Assembly (NCBI GenBank): GCA_025766275.1 | Contig: JAFKAC010000041.1 | Location: 372,001-436,000, forward strand | Length of the DNA stretch: 64,000 bases | DNA from: Lactarius indigo | Lineage: Eukaryota; Basidiomycota; Agaricomycetes; Russulales; Russulaceae | Direction of reading: 5' to 3' | Part shown: one piece after another, positions 1 through 11,056 of the stretch | How the letters are laid out: every line of letters begins with the position of its first letter | Position numbering within the stretch: position 1 is the stretch's first letter | Notes under the pieces: model-generated | The model's database searches: none | What the model was told of the DNA's origin: nothing | The model's input: only the letters and a program-made list of their open reading frames with translations | Position numbers and translations under genes: made by a program

Positions 1-2111
1 ATGGGTATGTCCTGCACATCCTGTACCCTGAACCCTGTTTAGTGTTTACGGCATTATCAGCGCCTCTCCATGGCCCTCTCTGACCATCTTCCCAGTGGCC
101 GACCGTTGCTAAATGGCACACGGATCGCATTATCCGTGTGCATAAACCAGATCGGGACATCCTGGCCCGGGACATATTATTCCGAGTCTCCCACCCATAG
201 CTGGCATATATTTGCCGAGAGATTGGAAACATGGACCCTTCTCCGAGTCACAGCTGGCTCGCCGCTTGATGACCTCTCCACAGGCTCTACCTGCCACTCA
301 TTTAGACCCAGTCACCTCTTCACTAGTTCTGTTCGTGAGCTTATAATCTCGTGGAGGGAGTGACAGATGAGGGTGGAGATGTTGTCGGGGAGGAAGGTAT
401 GTCTTATTGTGTGGCTTGACAGGAGGACGCCAGTCAGGAGCTTCCGACTGAAGCCGCTGACACAACCTCTGTATATCCACTGCGCTGTGTCTCCCTCCCT
501 CTTACCCGCACGGTTATGTCTTCGCACACAGACTTGTGTACGCTGACCCACTCTACTGCTCACTCGAGCCCATCCCGGGAATTGCCGACCCTGCCATGCG
601 GCACCTCGTGGACCCATAGGCACCGGTAGGCCTCAAGTCGCATACTACACCGCTGGTAATTAAGGTCTCGTTACTTCTCACTGACGTGCCGCTATCCCCC
701 ACTTGTCCCCACCTGATATATGGTTGTCCACGTTTCTCCATCTGGTGTTAGAATGCACTTAGTCCCTCACTGGCGTGTGATATAGCACTTCGCCTCAGTT
801 CCCGCTTCTTTGGATACCGACCACCTTGGAGCTGCCACTTCTTTCTGGTCAAAATACAACACCTACAACATTCCCGCCGTTTCCCCACAATGGCGGAACT
901 TGCATGATGCTTGGAGAGGAAATTAAACACACCAGGTCATGGTGCCTCGGTACGGAGGCGACACGATGTGTCCCTCTTTGGTCTCTCTCAGGCCGCCAAA
1001 ATGAATTCAGCTGAGTACTACCCCTTTTCCACATAACACGCTTTCGATCGGACCTCCCCCTGGAATCGCTCACCTGCACCTGCAGGTACCGGGACCAGTC
1101 ATTCTACTACCTCATCTATGTGTGCCCCCGCTTCACCCGGCCACATGAGAAACACTGCTACTCCCACTGGGGTGTCTCCCGCCTTTACCCTGGGAAACGC
1201 TTCAGGTCACCTATGATCCGTAAAATCAAACCTATCGAGCTCTTCAATGGGGGAGGCGGAGGGGAACGCCTACACATTCCTATCCTTCCTACAGGACGGC
1301 GGCGCAGCTTCAAGACCTGAGATGGGGCTTACAGCACCATTTCATCCGGGATGATCTCTCGGAAGATATCAACCCCTTGACCCAGCCATGCGGCTGCCCG
1401 TAAGCTTCTTTATTGTTCTAGCCTTTCTGTTACGGTTTATGCCCCGTTCTTCTTTTCATTTGGAATGGTTCCGACGCTCTGATCAGATTATTTACACAAT
1501 TACGACAGCGCGTGAGTCTCGGCTCTACATTACCCTACTTAAATTCTTCTATCCGAAGACCGGTCTTGTATTTCTGATACTGTCCCGGAATAAATCTGCT
1601 TCAAAAACAAAACTCGCATGATGCCGCAAGTATGTGGCTGGCTAATCGCTCTATTTTTTCCTTAGCTATCTCGCTGTGTACTATATGTCTCAACGAGGCT
1701 TGCGGCATGTCCTCCTTGCTGTGCTCACGGTCACCCCTTATTTCGCTGTACTCTCCGCATCTCGTATGGGTGAAGTTATATAGATCAGAAAATTCCAAGG
1801 CAAGAGTGTCATGGTCCATGACGGTGATATCGAGATACAAAGAATACGTATTCTATCATAGAGGGACGTATTACAGCAATACAATGGATGTAGAGAATGA
1901 TCCACTGTATGTTCGACATCAAGAGAGCAACGTAAAGGACCCACGGTGCCTACATCAGCAATCGACAATGGTGTCGGCGACTGTGGTGGAAGATCTTGGG
2001 TGGCCACAGTATTTTCCTTAACCGCCTCAGCAGTGTCACAAGCAGCTCTTTACTTGTGTAACACGACCTTTGCGCTACCCTCACCTTCAGCAGAGGCGAC
2101 CAGATGAGGTG
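1..2111. other. no supported gene; possible decayed retroelement remnant
   Basis: No open frame here has a recognisable domain or a convincing exon structure. Between about 1080 and 1390 two overlapping plus frames give fragments that read a little like a decayed retrotransposon Gag (an IELFNG-like stretch followed, one frame over, by an LQHHFIRDD stretch). I cannot support this beyond a guess. A minus open frame at 1601-1840 has no recognised motif. Confidence 0.3.
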
Positions 2112-2116
2112 CAGAA

Positions 2117-2723
2117 TGATGAACAGCATACATAAAGACCATACTCACAGTGGACAAGAGGACTGTGGTGAGATATGGAAGGTAGCTGGAAGCAGAGGTG
2201 TAACAGGGGATCTTGCAAGTAAAGCAGGGAGTCTGGCACACAAACAGTGAGAACTGATGTTATACATTGGAGGGAAGGGAGCTTACCTGGCACACAAACA
2301 GTGAGAACTGATGTGGACCAGGAGCGTACATGCTACTCTACTTATACACTTTCTGGGAGTGACACTATACAAGGGTTGTAACACTAGTCACGTACTACAA
2401 GACAGTTATTGTTCTACAAACGGACAAAGGAGTGGACGTTCTGAGAACAAGGACAGAAAGTACAAAGAGAGTCTAGAAGTAAGTGATATCATAATGACAT
2501 CACAATAAAGATAACGCTACAAAGAGAACAAAGGGAAGAGTACAATGAAATGTCCAGAGTGTTCTACATGATGTCATTGTACATGATGTCATAGATAAGC
2601 TAAGAAGTCCGAGATTGTACAGATCATATAATCTAATCTACAGGTCCAATATATCTTATCTAAAGCAGTCCATATCTGCAAGTCCTTTAGAGCTGCTAAG
2701 TGCGCGCGGGTCACTTATCAACA
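2117..2723. repeat. solo LTR, family A
   Basis: This 607-bp unit starts TGATGAACAGC and ends CTTATCAACA, with an exact 5-bp target-site duplication CAGAA at 2112-2116 and 2724-2728. It is homologous along its length to the unit at 35244-41410, which is split by a Copia element. It contains a direct repeat of about 27 bp (CTGGCACACAAACAGTGAG and following, at about 2230 and 2288), as often seen in LTR U3 regions. No internal retrotransposon sequence lies next to it, so it is a solo LTR, presumably left by LTR-LTR recombination. Orientation and superfamily are unknown. Confidence 0.88.
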
Positions 2724-2728
2724 CAGAA

Positions 2729-3407
2729 GACAGCTGTGGCCGAGATGGGCTGGGAATAGCGGGAGCTAGCACTGAGGAATGAGATTTTGGTGAAGACGTG
2801 TGGTCAGATCCAGTCACGAAGACAACAACAGACCTGTTGAGAACAAATTGTTGAGAATCGAGTGAGAAGGTAGCGATGGAACGTCTAGAACATCCGAGGG
2901 AGTGCGGTGGCCATTTTCACCTCAAGACATGTCTCCTATTTAATTGTTCACTCATTAAAGTCAGATGCACTTCAACACGCTCCAACGACAGTTTTTCCTT
3001 CTATCATCTGGTTACAAAACGCGCTCCGAGATCTCATCAGTACAAACAACGAGCTGCGCATGCCAATGGCAAGAATCCGCTAAATGAGTAGGGGATCACA
3101 CCTCCCAGAGTGCGCTTTCTTGGAGCACCCTGTCAACGTCATTTCCTAAAGCGGAGCAGCGGTACATCCCTTGTATTTCACCCCGCGTCACCTACTGACG
3201 CGCTTCGTTCACCGTGCAAACGCAGCACTACAAGCTCTTGTACATCCACTCGATAGAACCTGTGCTCGGCCCGGTCACCCCAGCCCTGTCTGACCCAACT
3301 ATCTTCGACTGGGACCTGCTCTTCAAGCCCAGTGGGAAGTCCGTATATAATTTTGTTTAATTTCGTTTACATAATTTGATTTTGACTCAGATCGTTTCTC
3401 TGAGATA
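2729..3407. other. no supported gene
   Basis: I see no convincing gene. A plus frame at about 3150-3360 reads like a decayed protein segment (HYKLLYIHSIEPVLGPV) with an internal TGA where CGA is plausible. It may be an upstream exon or a relic of another element. It is not recognised. Confidence 0.3.
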
Positions 3408-6400
3408 TTGTATCCTTGTGTTCACAGCGACTTATCCGTGTCCTCCATCCGTGAATATCATGTCCATTTAGACCTCAGACATACTTGTGGTCCAATGGTA
3501 AGCCGCAAGTCCATGTGCCAACATGCTGCAAGAACACATCTCGCCAACTTCCTGCGTTCCATTGGGGATGTCCCAGTGGCAGCAAGTGCAAGGGCAGCTG
3601 CCATGTGTGAATGTGCGAGCGAACGTCGAAGGACTCAGAACATCCAGGATATAGACCGTGGACAGGTATTCCGTCTCTTTGTGCAGCTTGCATATGTGAT
3701 CTGATTGGAATATGGTTTCTTGTAGCATGCCTCGGCGACGAGTCAGCTACCTGGAGGAGAACCCAGCGCTTCTCGAACTCGGGCTGACACTGGGCCTCTC
3801 GATCCCGAGGCACGCTTGGAGACACATCTGCCGTCTGGAGGGGAGCCCAGCACTTCTTGAACCCGGGCTGGCTGGCCTCTCGACCTTGAGGCGCACAACG
3901 AGCAAGATTCAGCTGATGCTAGTTACGAACACGCCAGTGCTTACTCTTCTGAGCCGACTCTGGATACAGCTGAGACTGGGCGACATAGCTCGGGGTGCAT
4001 ACAGCCAGATCCTATAGAGGATGAACCTGACTCGGACGACGAGGGACCCAGGACAGTTATACATCTCCCAGACTTGCAGACAACGCAAGATTTCATCGAC
4101 GCATTGGGAACGGCATCCCTCGAAAGCTCAGGTATGCAACCCGAAGATATTGACAACCTGTGGGACCCGAGCCCTCTTTTGGATATAGAAGATCCGTCGC
4201 CTCTGCTTAGATCTCTAAGGCATTTTATCAACAATGCGAGCGCATCTCGGGCCCATTACGATGCTACACGTGAGATAGAGCTACTCAACAACCCAACCGA
4301 CGCATTTCTGTCATATGACCAGGCTAAACGTCGCCTTCGCTGGCTCTTGGGGGTCGTGCCTGTGGAACATGACATGTGCATCAATTCCTGTCAGGCGTAC
4401 ACGGGACCGTACAACGAGCTTGATGTCTGTCCGCGCTGCTCTGTGTCTCGATATTTCCCTGGTACTACTAGTCCTCGCAAGCAATTCACAACAATACCAA
4501 TTGGGCCTATCGTTCAGGCCTTCTACGGATCTCGCGACACAGCTGAGCATATGCACTACCTGGAGAAGAGGCTCACTACAAATACAGAAGATGTATGGCG
4601 CAATGGTGGCCATCTCGACAAATACGACGATACTTCCTGTGGGAAGGAGTTACTTGATGCATGGTACGCTGGGACGTTTCGGAAGGACGATATAGCCTTG
4701 CAGATATCGATCGATGGCACTCAACTCCCTCCGTCCTGACCAACCCTCCGAGGCCTGGGTCTTTATATGGGTGGTGCACAACCTTCCACCAGAGCTCCAC
4801 TACAAGAAACGCTTTGTAATCCCTGGTGCCATCATCCCCGGTCTGAACAAGCCAGGGGATATCGACTCTTTTTTGTTCCCTTTGTTATTTCACGTAGCCG
4901 CCCTTCAGCGTGAGGGCCTCAAGATTTACGATGCCTATCTGGATGCGTACATCCCTCGCTCGATACCCATGATCGTTTTTGCAACTGCTGACAGTCTCGG
5001 CAGCATGGCCATGTCTGGGATGGTTGGGCATAGTGGGAAGTATGGCTGTTGCCTCTATTGTCACATGCCAAGTCGGCATCGCACAGGCAACGGACATTAC
5101 TACCCTGCCATGCACCTACCATGCGATTACAATGTTGAAGGGTGCACCCACCCTGATGTCTACAACGAAGACCTGAGCAATTACCGATATGGCCTCGATC
5201 AGAGGTACCAGCGCAACATACATGTGCTGCTGTCTGCTAGGACTCAAGGCGAATATCGTACTCGGCACCTTGCTGTTGGCCTCTGCAAACAGAATCTATT
5301 CAGCGGTCTTCCCTGTCGGCCATTCCCTGTGCCGAATGTATTCACGCTGGATATGATGCATCTGACTGTTCTGAATGACCCAGACCTCCTCTTGAAGTTA
5401 TTTACTGGTAAGATCAGCGTATATGCACCCGATGACAGGTCCACCTGGGACTGGGCCGTGTTCTATCAGAAAAACACACTGTGGAACACGCACGGTGAGA
5501 CCGTAGTAAGAGCAGTTCCATTCATACCGTCATCCTTTGGAAGGGCTCCTTGGGACCCCACTAAGAAACTAAACACTGGTTACAAGGCTTGGGAGTTCCA
5601 GCAATATCTATATGGTCTGGGACCTACGCTCTTCCGACACCTCTTGCCCCGTAAATATTGGCTCAACTTCTGTAAATTGGTTGCTGGCGTTCGGATCCTC
5701 CAGCGACATTCTATTCCCTATTGTGACCTTCTTCGAGGCCACGAGTTACTTGTGGAGTTTGCACGCGAGTTCGAGGATCTATACTACCAGCGCATGGAGT
5801 CATGGCTACATTTTGTTCGTCAAAGCATACATCTATTAACCCATATTGGGCCAGAGACTATCCAGGTAGGGCCACCAGCGTGCTACGTGCAATGGACCCT
5901 AGAGGCTGCTATTGGAAATCTTGGATGTGAAATCCGCCAAGATCGGGATCTGTTCGCGAATCTCACTCAACGAGCTGTCATACAGGCGCAGGTCAACACC
6001 CTGTGTGCGCGATTTCCTGGGATCAGATTTGAAGTCGGTAGCATGAAGAGATCGCCTCACTCAACCCGCACTTGCGAATTTGAAGGTGGATACACCTTCT
6101 TACCTCGTTGTGAGGACTTCCCTTCGCCACTGACAGAAGACAAACACGCGGCCTTCAAGATATATTGGAGGGAACAGGGCTGGCCGAGTGTCGACTCGTG
6201 GCCAAGCGCTGTTTGTCGGTGGGCAAAACTGCGCCTCCCCGATGGACAAATGGCGCGATCGGTGTGGCTCGAGTCGAACATCACTACAAAACTTTGTCGG
6301 ACATCCTGTGTTGAGGTGAGTTTCTCAGACGACCATACAGAAGATCCCAAATTGACAAGTGCACTGCAGATCAAACGAGAAGGTGGAACACGTATCGGCA

Positions 6401-6726
6401 ATGTACAATTCTATTTCTATATATGCTTTGGCAAGGCCCAACATCCCCTCGCGTTGGTGTCATTGTTCTCGTTGCCAGACACCAAGATACTTTCAGAGTC
6501 GAGTGGGACGGTGTATTTAAGCGAGCCTGTCTCACTGCCAGAAGGGCTTGTCGTTGTGTCAGTCACGTCAATACTCTCAGTCGTGGCAATGTTTCCGGAG
6601 ATGCGAGTCACTGAAGATGGGAGGATCTTGGATACAGGGAAGTTCTCTCTTATGCGTCACACATTTATCAGACTTGCACACTTTTCCAATGGGGAGTTGT
6701 TCGATGACGATGATGATTTGATGTGA
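3408..6726 (+). pseudogene. Plavaka-type (Tnp2/CACTA-like) DNA transposase, broken
   Basis: This is a DNA transposase of the basidiomycete Plavaka/Tnp2 group, expected to act in the nucleus. A likely first exon ends at 3665, followed by an intron at 3666-3725 (GT...TTGTAG) and an exon from 3726. The N-terminal acidic segment runs into a conserved block at about 4315-4735 (VPVEHDMCINSC, CPRC, DIALQISIDGTQL). The core continues at 4714-6726 with LPPELHYKKRFVIPGAIIPG, IDSFLFPLLFHVAALQREG, GKYGCCLYCHMPSRH and the C-terminal GNVQFYFYICFG segment typical of the family. Two lesions are visible. One is TGA at 3858-3860, where an internal tandem copy of the same segment keeps CGA at 3774-3776. The other is a one-base frame change near 4725-4735 that splits the conserved SIDGTQ block from EAWVFIWVVHNLPPEL. 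The 5' start is uncertain, and I found no terminal inverted repeats. Confidence 0.85.
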
Positions 6727-6764
6727 CAGAAAATGAATACAGTTAATTCTTTTTCGGGGAGTAT

Positions 6765-7869
6765 CTAGAGCGACGCAGATTGCTTCCTCTTTTTGGTAAC
6801 TACTTCTGGGTTGGACGCGGATGGGTTGGATTCTACAAGATTTAGGTCCGCGTTGTCGGTTTGTGTAGAGGCATTCCAAAGCTGCCTCTGCAAAGAAATC
6901 ATTGTAGTCAACAAAAACAAAATAATGATCACTTACATCCAGCGGATAATGGGCCCATTTTGGGCGGGTAACATGGCATCGGAGGATCTTGGCCGAGCTG
7001 TTGTTGATCATCACAGTATATGGGAGCGGAGGCCCTGGTGGAGAAAGGAAGTCGTAGGTTGAAAACTCGATAACAGGACCGCTGTAACGCCACTACGGGG
7101 GCGTTGCGTACGACCTGTACCAAGTCAGCCTATCGTTCGGTAGTCAAAGCTCAAAGGCTTGACTTCAGCAGGGTGATGCACAAGAGTCTCAAGGACACAC
7201 GTCACTTGGACTGTAGAGGGGAGCTAAGACTCGAAGGCCTAGCGAAGACGAAGGTTGGGGAACGAGGAGACTCTGCGTTAGACGAGTGTAGTAATACACA
7301 AGAAGTCTAGTCTACCGTACAAGCTAGGTATGACTATGGTTAAATAGAAATCATGCTGTATGGTCATCACAAACAGATGGCGCCATCGCCAAACCGAGGA
7401 AGAAAGGAATGAACAGAAAGGGAACAAAGCAGGGATATATCGAGAATAAAGGAGAATCACGCGGGGTCGCGCGTGAGAGGGAACAAGTCGGAAACTGGCA
7501 CATGTCAAGCTTTATCAAAGGGGGACGTCGATAAGCAAGGCGCGTGATAGAAACCGGGTAATCGTAAAGTCCGCGTAGTCATACATGGCTCGTATAGTGC
7601 GGGAAGGAAGTAATGGTTAAGGAAAGAAACGAGTCCAAGAAAATCGTAACAACCGCCCAGTCTTTGTCTCCAGGAGCGGCAAGAACAAGACCAATAGCTC
7701 AGACTTTGAGAACTCGTATCAGAGAAGTAAGTTACCGTTCGTAAAGGGCCTCGTTGCGCTCCTGGATCAACTTGAATACGGCATCGTTCTTAGCATACAA
7801 GAGATCCTTTAGGGTAGCCTCGTGCAGTGCATGAACGACGAGAACATTGCCACGATCTATGGTGGACAT
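6765..7869 (-). pseudogene. gene Y: unrecognised three-exon gene interrupted by a solo LTR
   Basis: I do not recognise this family. The minus-strand model is exon 1 at 7869-7736 (ATG at 7869), intron 7735-7662, exon 2 at 7661-6937, intron 6936-6888 (GTAAGT...TTTGCAG), and exon 3 at 6887-6765 ending TAG. A 569-bp solo LTR with target duplication ACCGC sits inside exon 2. Taking it out gives 408 nt (136 codons) with matching intron phases and no internal stop. The product would be about 135 residues: a helical N-terminus (HALHEATLKDLLYAKN, LIQERNEALYER), a middle with PGPPLPYTVMINN and HVTRPKWAHYPLD, and a basic C-terminal KKRKQ that may be a nuclear signal. Its start lies 134 bp from that of gene X on the opposite strand, which suggests a shared divergent promoter. 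Confidence 0.6.
7083..7651. repeat. solo LTR in exon 2 of gene Y
   Basis: This 569-bp unit begins TGTAACGCC and ends ATCGTAACA, with an exact 5-bp duplication ACCGC at 7078-7082 and 7652-7656. There is no internal retrotransposon sequence. The ends resemble those of the G-family LTR read in reverse (TGTTACGCC), so it probably belongs to a related chromovirus. Its insertion splits a coding exon. Confidence 0.82.
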
Positions 7870-8003
7870 GGAGTACAAGAGAAGAGATTTGTACGTGACA
7901 CAAAATCATCTAAGTCGATTACTTATATCAGACAACCAAACATAACCAAAGCCATCATATACACATAATCTTTCTCCACTTTTTTTTTTTTCTGCCGTCC
8001 ACC
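7870..8003. promoter_or_regulatory. divergent intergenic region between genes Y and X
   Basis: These 134 bp separate the start codons of gene Y (minus) and gene X (plus). A long pyrimidine tract (11 T) lies just before the gene X start at 7980-7993, common upstream of fungal start sites. A bidirectional promoter is an inference from geometry only. Confidence 0.4.
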
Positions 8004-8530
8004 ATGACAGTCTCCCCCACTTCTTATTCCCCCGCTTCTTATTCCCCCGCTTCTTACAACTTCACGTCAAATATCGACCCCTCCCTACTTGGGGACCAAT
8101 GGAGCTCTCATTACGACCCCCGTTCTTATCGGCAATATGACTCCAGCTCCGACCGGCCACACTCACATATGGGCTCCAATTATGTGAGTCTGGCAATTCT
8201 CTATTGTATTCATAGTGCTGACACAACACAAGTCACCTGATCTAGAGGCGGTGGTCTCGAACGCATCCGCAAGGCTGCTAGAGAGCAACGGCCATTTTGT
8301 ACGCGTCCAGATGACCTCCGAGAAGAGAGCCATGGAGATCATGAGGCTCAAAGAAGCCCTTACCGCCTTAACAAAGGAGAACGACGAACTGAAGGAGGAG
8401 ATCAGGGATATGGGTTTGGAACTCAAGACGCTCAGGTGCGCATAGATCTTTTTGTTATTTTTCAGGGTGTATGCATCACTTATAATGCACAGAGGAACTC
8501 TTGAACTCTTCGCTAGATCACAACATGAGA

Positions 8531-9109
8531 TGTTATGATCCGACACTTCTGACCTAAGTCACAGTATGTCTCCCTCTTGTTTTTCCCCTTCTGTACTATA
8601 CTTTGTTACCGAAGGAGCTACTGTTACTAGTGGCGCTGTTTCTTTGATCCGAACTTCTGTTTACTCCGTTTAGTCTCTTTGATATTGTGTGGACTTGTGT
8701 TCATGTTGTTTGGAACCCTGTCCTATATAAACCTGTACCATAGACTGTAGGAAGCCAGACTTGGCTTCGTTTGCAATCTAGCAACCTTGCCTCCGTACTT
8801 TGGTGTGACCTCGCTTTATCCCTCTCTTCTTGTGCATCCCCTACCTCAGTCCCTAACAAGGACACTTTGAAGTCTTTGCAGTTGAACTATATCAACGCGT
8901 TACACCTGTTATACTCTGTGCACTAGCAAGATCAAGTGTAGAGAAGTGTTAGACACTTCGGACGAGGAGTCCTACATAGCAGAGTAGTGCTGCACCTTGT
9001 GCCACACCTTTATCACTCGTATTTCATAGCAATAAGACAACAGAGGTCTTCGCTTGATACTTGTGTGATTCAGAACCTCTAGAACCCACGCCCCTGCTAG
9101 GGCGTAACA
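8531..9109 (+). repeat. 5' LTR of G1 with TATA box and start-site hairpin
   Basis: Begins TGTTATGATCCGA and ends GGGCGTAACA. TATATAA lies at 8724-8730. A stem-loop GAAGCC-AGACTT-GGCTTC follows at 8751-8768. The segment AGACTTGGCTT (8757-8767), about 33 nt after the TATA box and so near the expected transcript start, is exactly complementary to the primer site at 9111-9121. Confidence 0.93.
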
Positions 9110-9110
9110 T

Positions 9111-9121
9111 AAGCCAAGTCT
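9111..9121 (+). promoter_or_regulatory. primer-binding site of G1, self-priming type
   Basis: AAGCCAAGTCT starts one base after the LTR. It is the perfect complement of the 11 nt at 8757-8767, where the mRNA is expected to begin. In Tf1 of fission yeast the first 11 nt of the mRNA pair with the primer site and are cleaved to prime reverse transcription. The same arrangement is inferred here. G2 has the identical pair. Confidence 0.8.
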
Positions 9122-9944
9122 ACAACTCCCAACACACCCAAGACACTACTGCCACACAGCAGAGTGGGCGACGATCCAAGAGGACGCATCAGCCAACAAC
9201 CAGACACTCCACAGAACCCAGAAACGACGGCATAGCCGGGCGACGGATCCTCCTTGACACAAGAGGCCGCTTCAGCCATCCCCTTACACAAATCAGTACC
9301 CAAGACAGACCACAATCGTGGCTAGCATCAGTGTCACCTTTGAATCAGACAACGATTGGACCCCAGTCACAACCAGAACACAAGACGACCTCCCACACCA
9401 CGTTAAAAGCAGTCAACTAGGAAAAGGAGCTCGCTGGGCCACAACATCAGGCAGACCACCTTGTTACAAGTGCCTCATCAAAGGCGAACTCAGACCAGTG
9501 GAATTCATCAACAACAACTGGTACATCCTCCGATACTTTCAGAATACATACCACACCAGAGCCATAAACATCACACCACACAGATTTGCTGAAGGACTAG
9601 GCTGGTGGAACGAAGAAGACGAACAGAACCCAGAAACACCCACACAACAATCATCCTCAGCACCAAGAAACACTAGGGGAACATACGGACTACAACAAGA
9701 CTCATCAGAAGAAGAACCCAGCTCAGACGAAGCAGAATCACACTCAGAACTATCCCACACCTCAGAACACCGCCTAGACATCACAGTACCCACACAAGCT
9801 TCGTCACAAGCCAGCCCCACTATTCCTATCTGGATAGAACCATCCCCAGCGGAAGAAGGATTCCCAGCCCCACTACCACCAATCAGATTGCCCTCCCCAG
9901 TCGAACCACCCCAGATCCCCATCACACCACAGCCAACACTCATC

Positions 9945-11009
9945 ATGTCAGCCATAAATGCCACAGGCACTGGCACAGGTACCGGCTCAAGCACCGGAAC
10001 AGGAGGAACACCAACAACGAGCTCAGGAGGACTCAAAGGAGCACCCCCTACTCCGTTCACCAGAGATAGAACAGAGAGTGGTCAGTTCAAAAGAGAACTA
10101 CTACGATACATCAAGTTAAATAGCGAGAATGAACTCATCAAAGAACCTTATGCACGGGTACTATTCGCCCTTACAATGTTCAAAGGACCCGGTGTACAGC
10201 TGTGGGTCAACCAAACCGAAGATGACATGGAAGTGGCACTAGCAGACCCCACCAAAGCCCTCACCAAAAACAGCAAAGATCTTTGGGACAGTTTTCTCGA
10301 CACCTTCGACAGAGACTGGACCGACACTCTAAACAAAGAAAGAGCCTATCAGAAGCTCATCAGTTTGACGATGCAGGGTGGAGCATTGGACAGTTACATC
10401 CTCAACTTCGAACACCTTGCAGGAATAGCAGGATGGGCAAGAGATGCCCCTGGAACGGTGGAATTCTTCAAAAGAGGACTACCCACAGGACTGTATCGTG
10501 CTTGCCTTATGCGAACCACCATCCCAAACACCATGGACGAGTGGCAAACCGCTGCCAGAGCAGAACACCAACGCTGGAAGCTGCTAAAAGCCAGACCAGG
10601 GAATAGAAACCCAGGGCCAACCCAGAATGTCCACCAAGGACGGCCAAAGCGAGACCCAAATGCGATGGATGTAGACGCCACCACCTCCACCCCCTTTAAG
10701 AAGCTTACTGAAGAAGAAAAGAAAGCCCTCATGAAAGAAGGACGCTGCTTCAAATGCAGACAGCAAGGACACATGGCTAGGAACTGTCAACGACAAAACA
10801 CCACCAACCAAACCAAAGCCAGAGCCACAGACACCCAAGAAGCGGACACTGCACCCCCATACACCCCAGAAGCAAGCACCTCATCAGTAGCTGCTACCAC
10901 AACCGAAGATAAAGTCCGACAAGCCCATGCACTTGTCCAAGGCATGACTGAGGACGAAAAGAGACGCTACTATGCCTTAGATCAGGATTTTTGCGATGCC
11001 GACCTGTGA
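9945..11009 (+). CDS. gag: G1 Gag with CCHC zinc knuckle
   Basis: Retrotransposon capsid/nucleocapsid protein that packages the element RNA. The start chosen is the first ATG in any frame downstream of the transcript start. It gives 354 residues beginning MSAINATGTGTG. The capsid domain (Ty3-Gag type) covers about residues 40-190 (FKRELLRYIK, GPGVQLWVN, AYQKLISLTMQGGALDSYI, FFKRGLP). A CCHC knuckle CFKCRQQGHMARNC follows near 10750-10791. The same frame is open upstream to 9255 without an ATG and encodes another 230 codons (CYKCLIKGELRPVEF, then a Ser/Glu-rich stretch), so a non-AUG-initiated longer Gag is possible. It ends TGA at 11007-11009, and Pol lies in the -1 frame with a 58-nt overlap. 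Confidence 0.85.
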   Translation: MSAINATGTGTGTGSSTGTGGTPTTSSGGLKGAPPTPFTRDRTESGQFKRELLRYIKLNSENELIKEPYARVLFALTMFKGPGVQLWVNQTEDDMEVALADPTKALTKNSKDLWDSFLDTFDRDWTDTLNKERAYQKLISLTMQGGALDSYILNFEHLAGIAGWARDAPGTVEFFKRGLPTGLYRACLMRTTIPNTMDEWQTAARAEHQRWKLLKARPGNRNPGPTQNVHQGRPKRDPNAMDVDATTSTPFKKLTEEEKKALMKEGRCFKCRQQGHMARNCQRQNTTNQTKARATDTQEADTAPPYTPEASTSSVAATTTEDKVRQAHALVQGMTEDEKRRYYALDQDFCDADL

Positions 11010-11056
11010 GAGCTGACAGGGAGGCCAATTCAATGTATAGTGTTCGCGATAGTGCT

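Noticed and set aside
1081..1390. Decayed Gypsy Gag relic
   Set aside because: Only two short, frame-shifted stretches are suggestive. There is no zinc knuckle, LTR or Pol nearby.
9061..9420. Open plus frame of 119 codons across the G1 LTR and leader
   Set aside because: It has no ATG, spans the LTR/primer-site boundary, has no recognisable domain and overlaps the Gag-frame extension.
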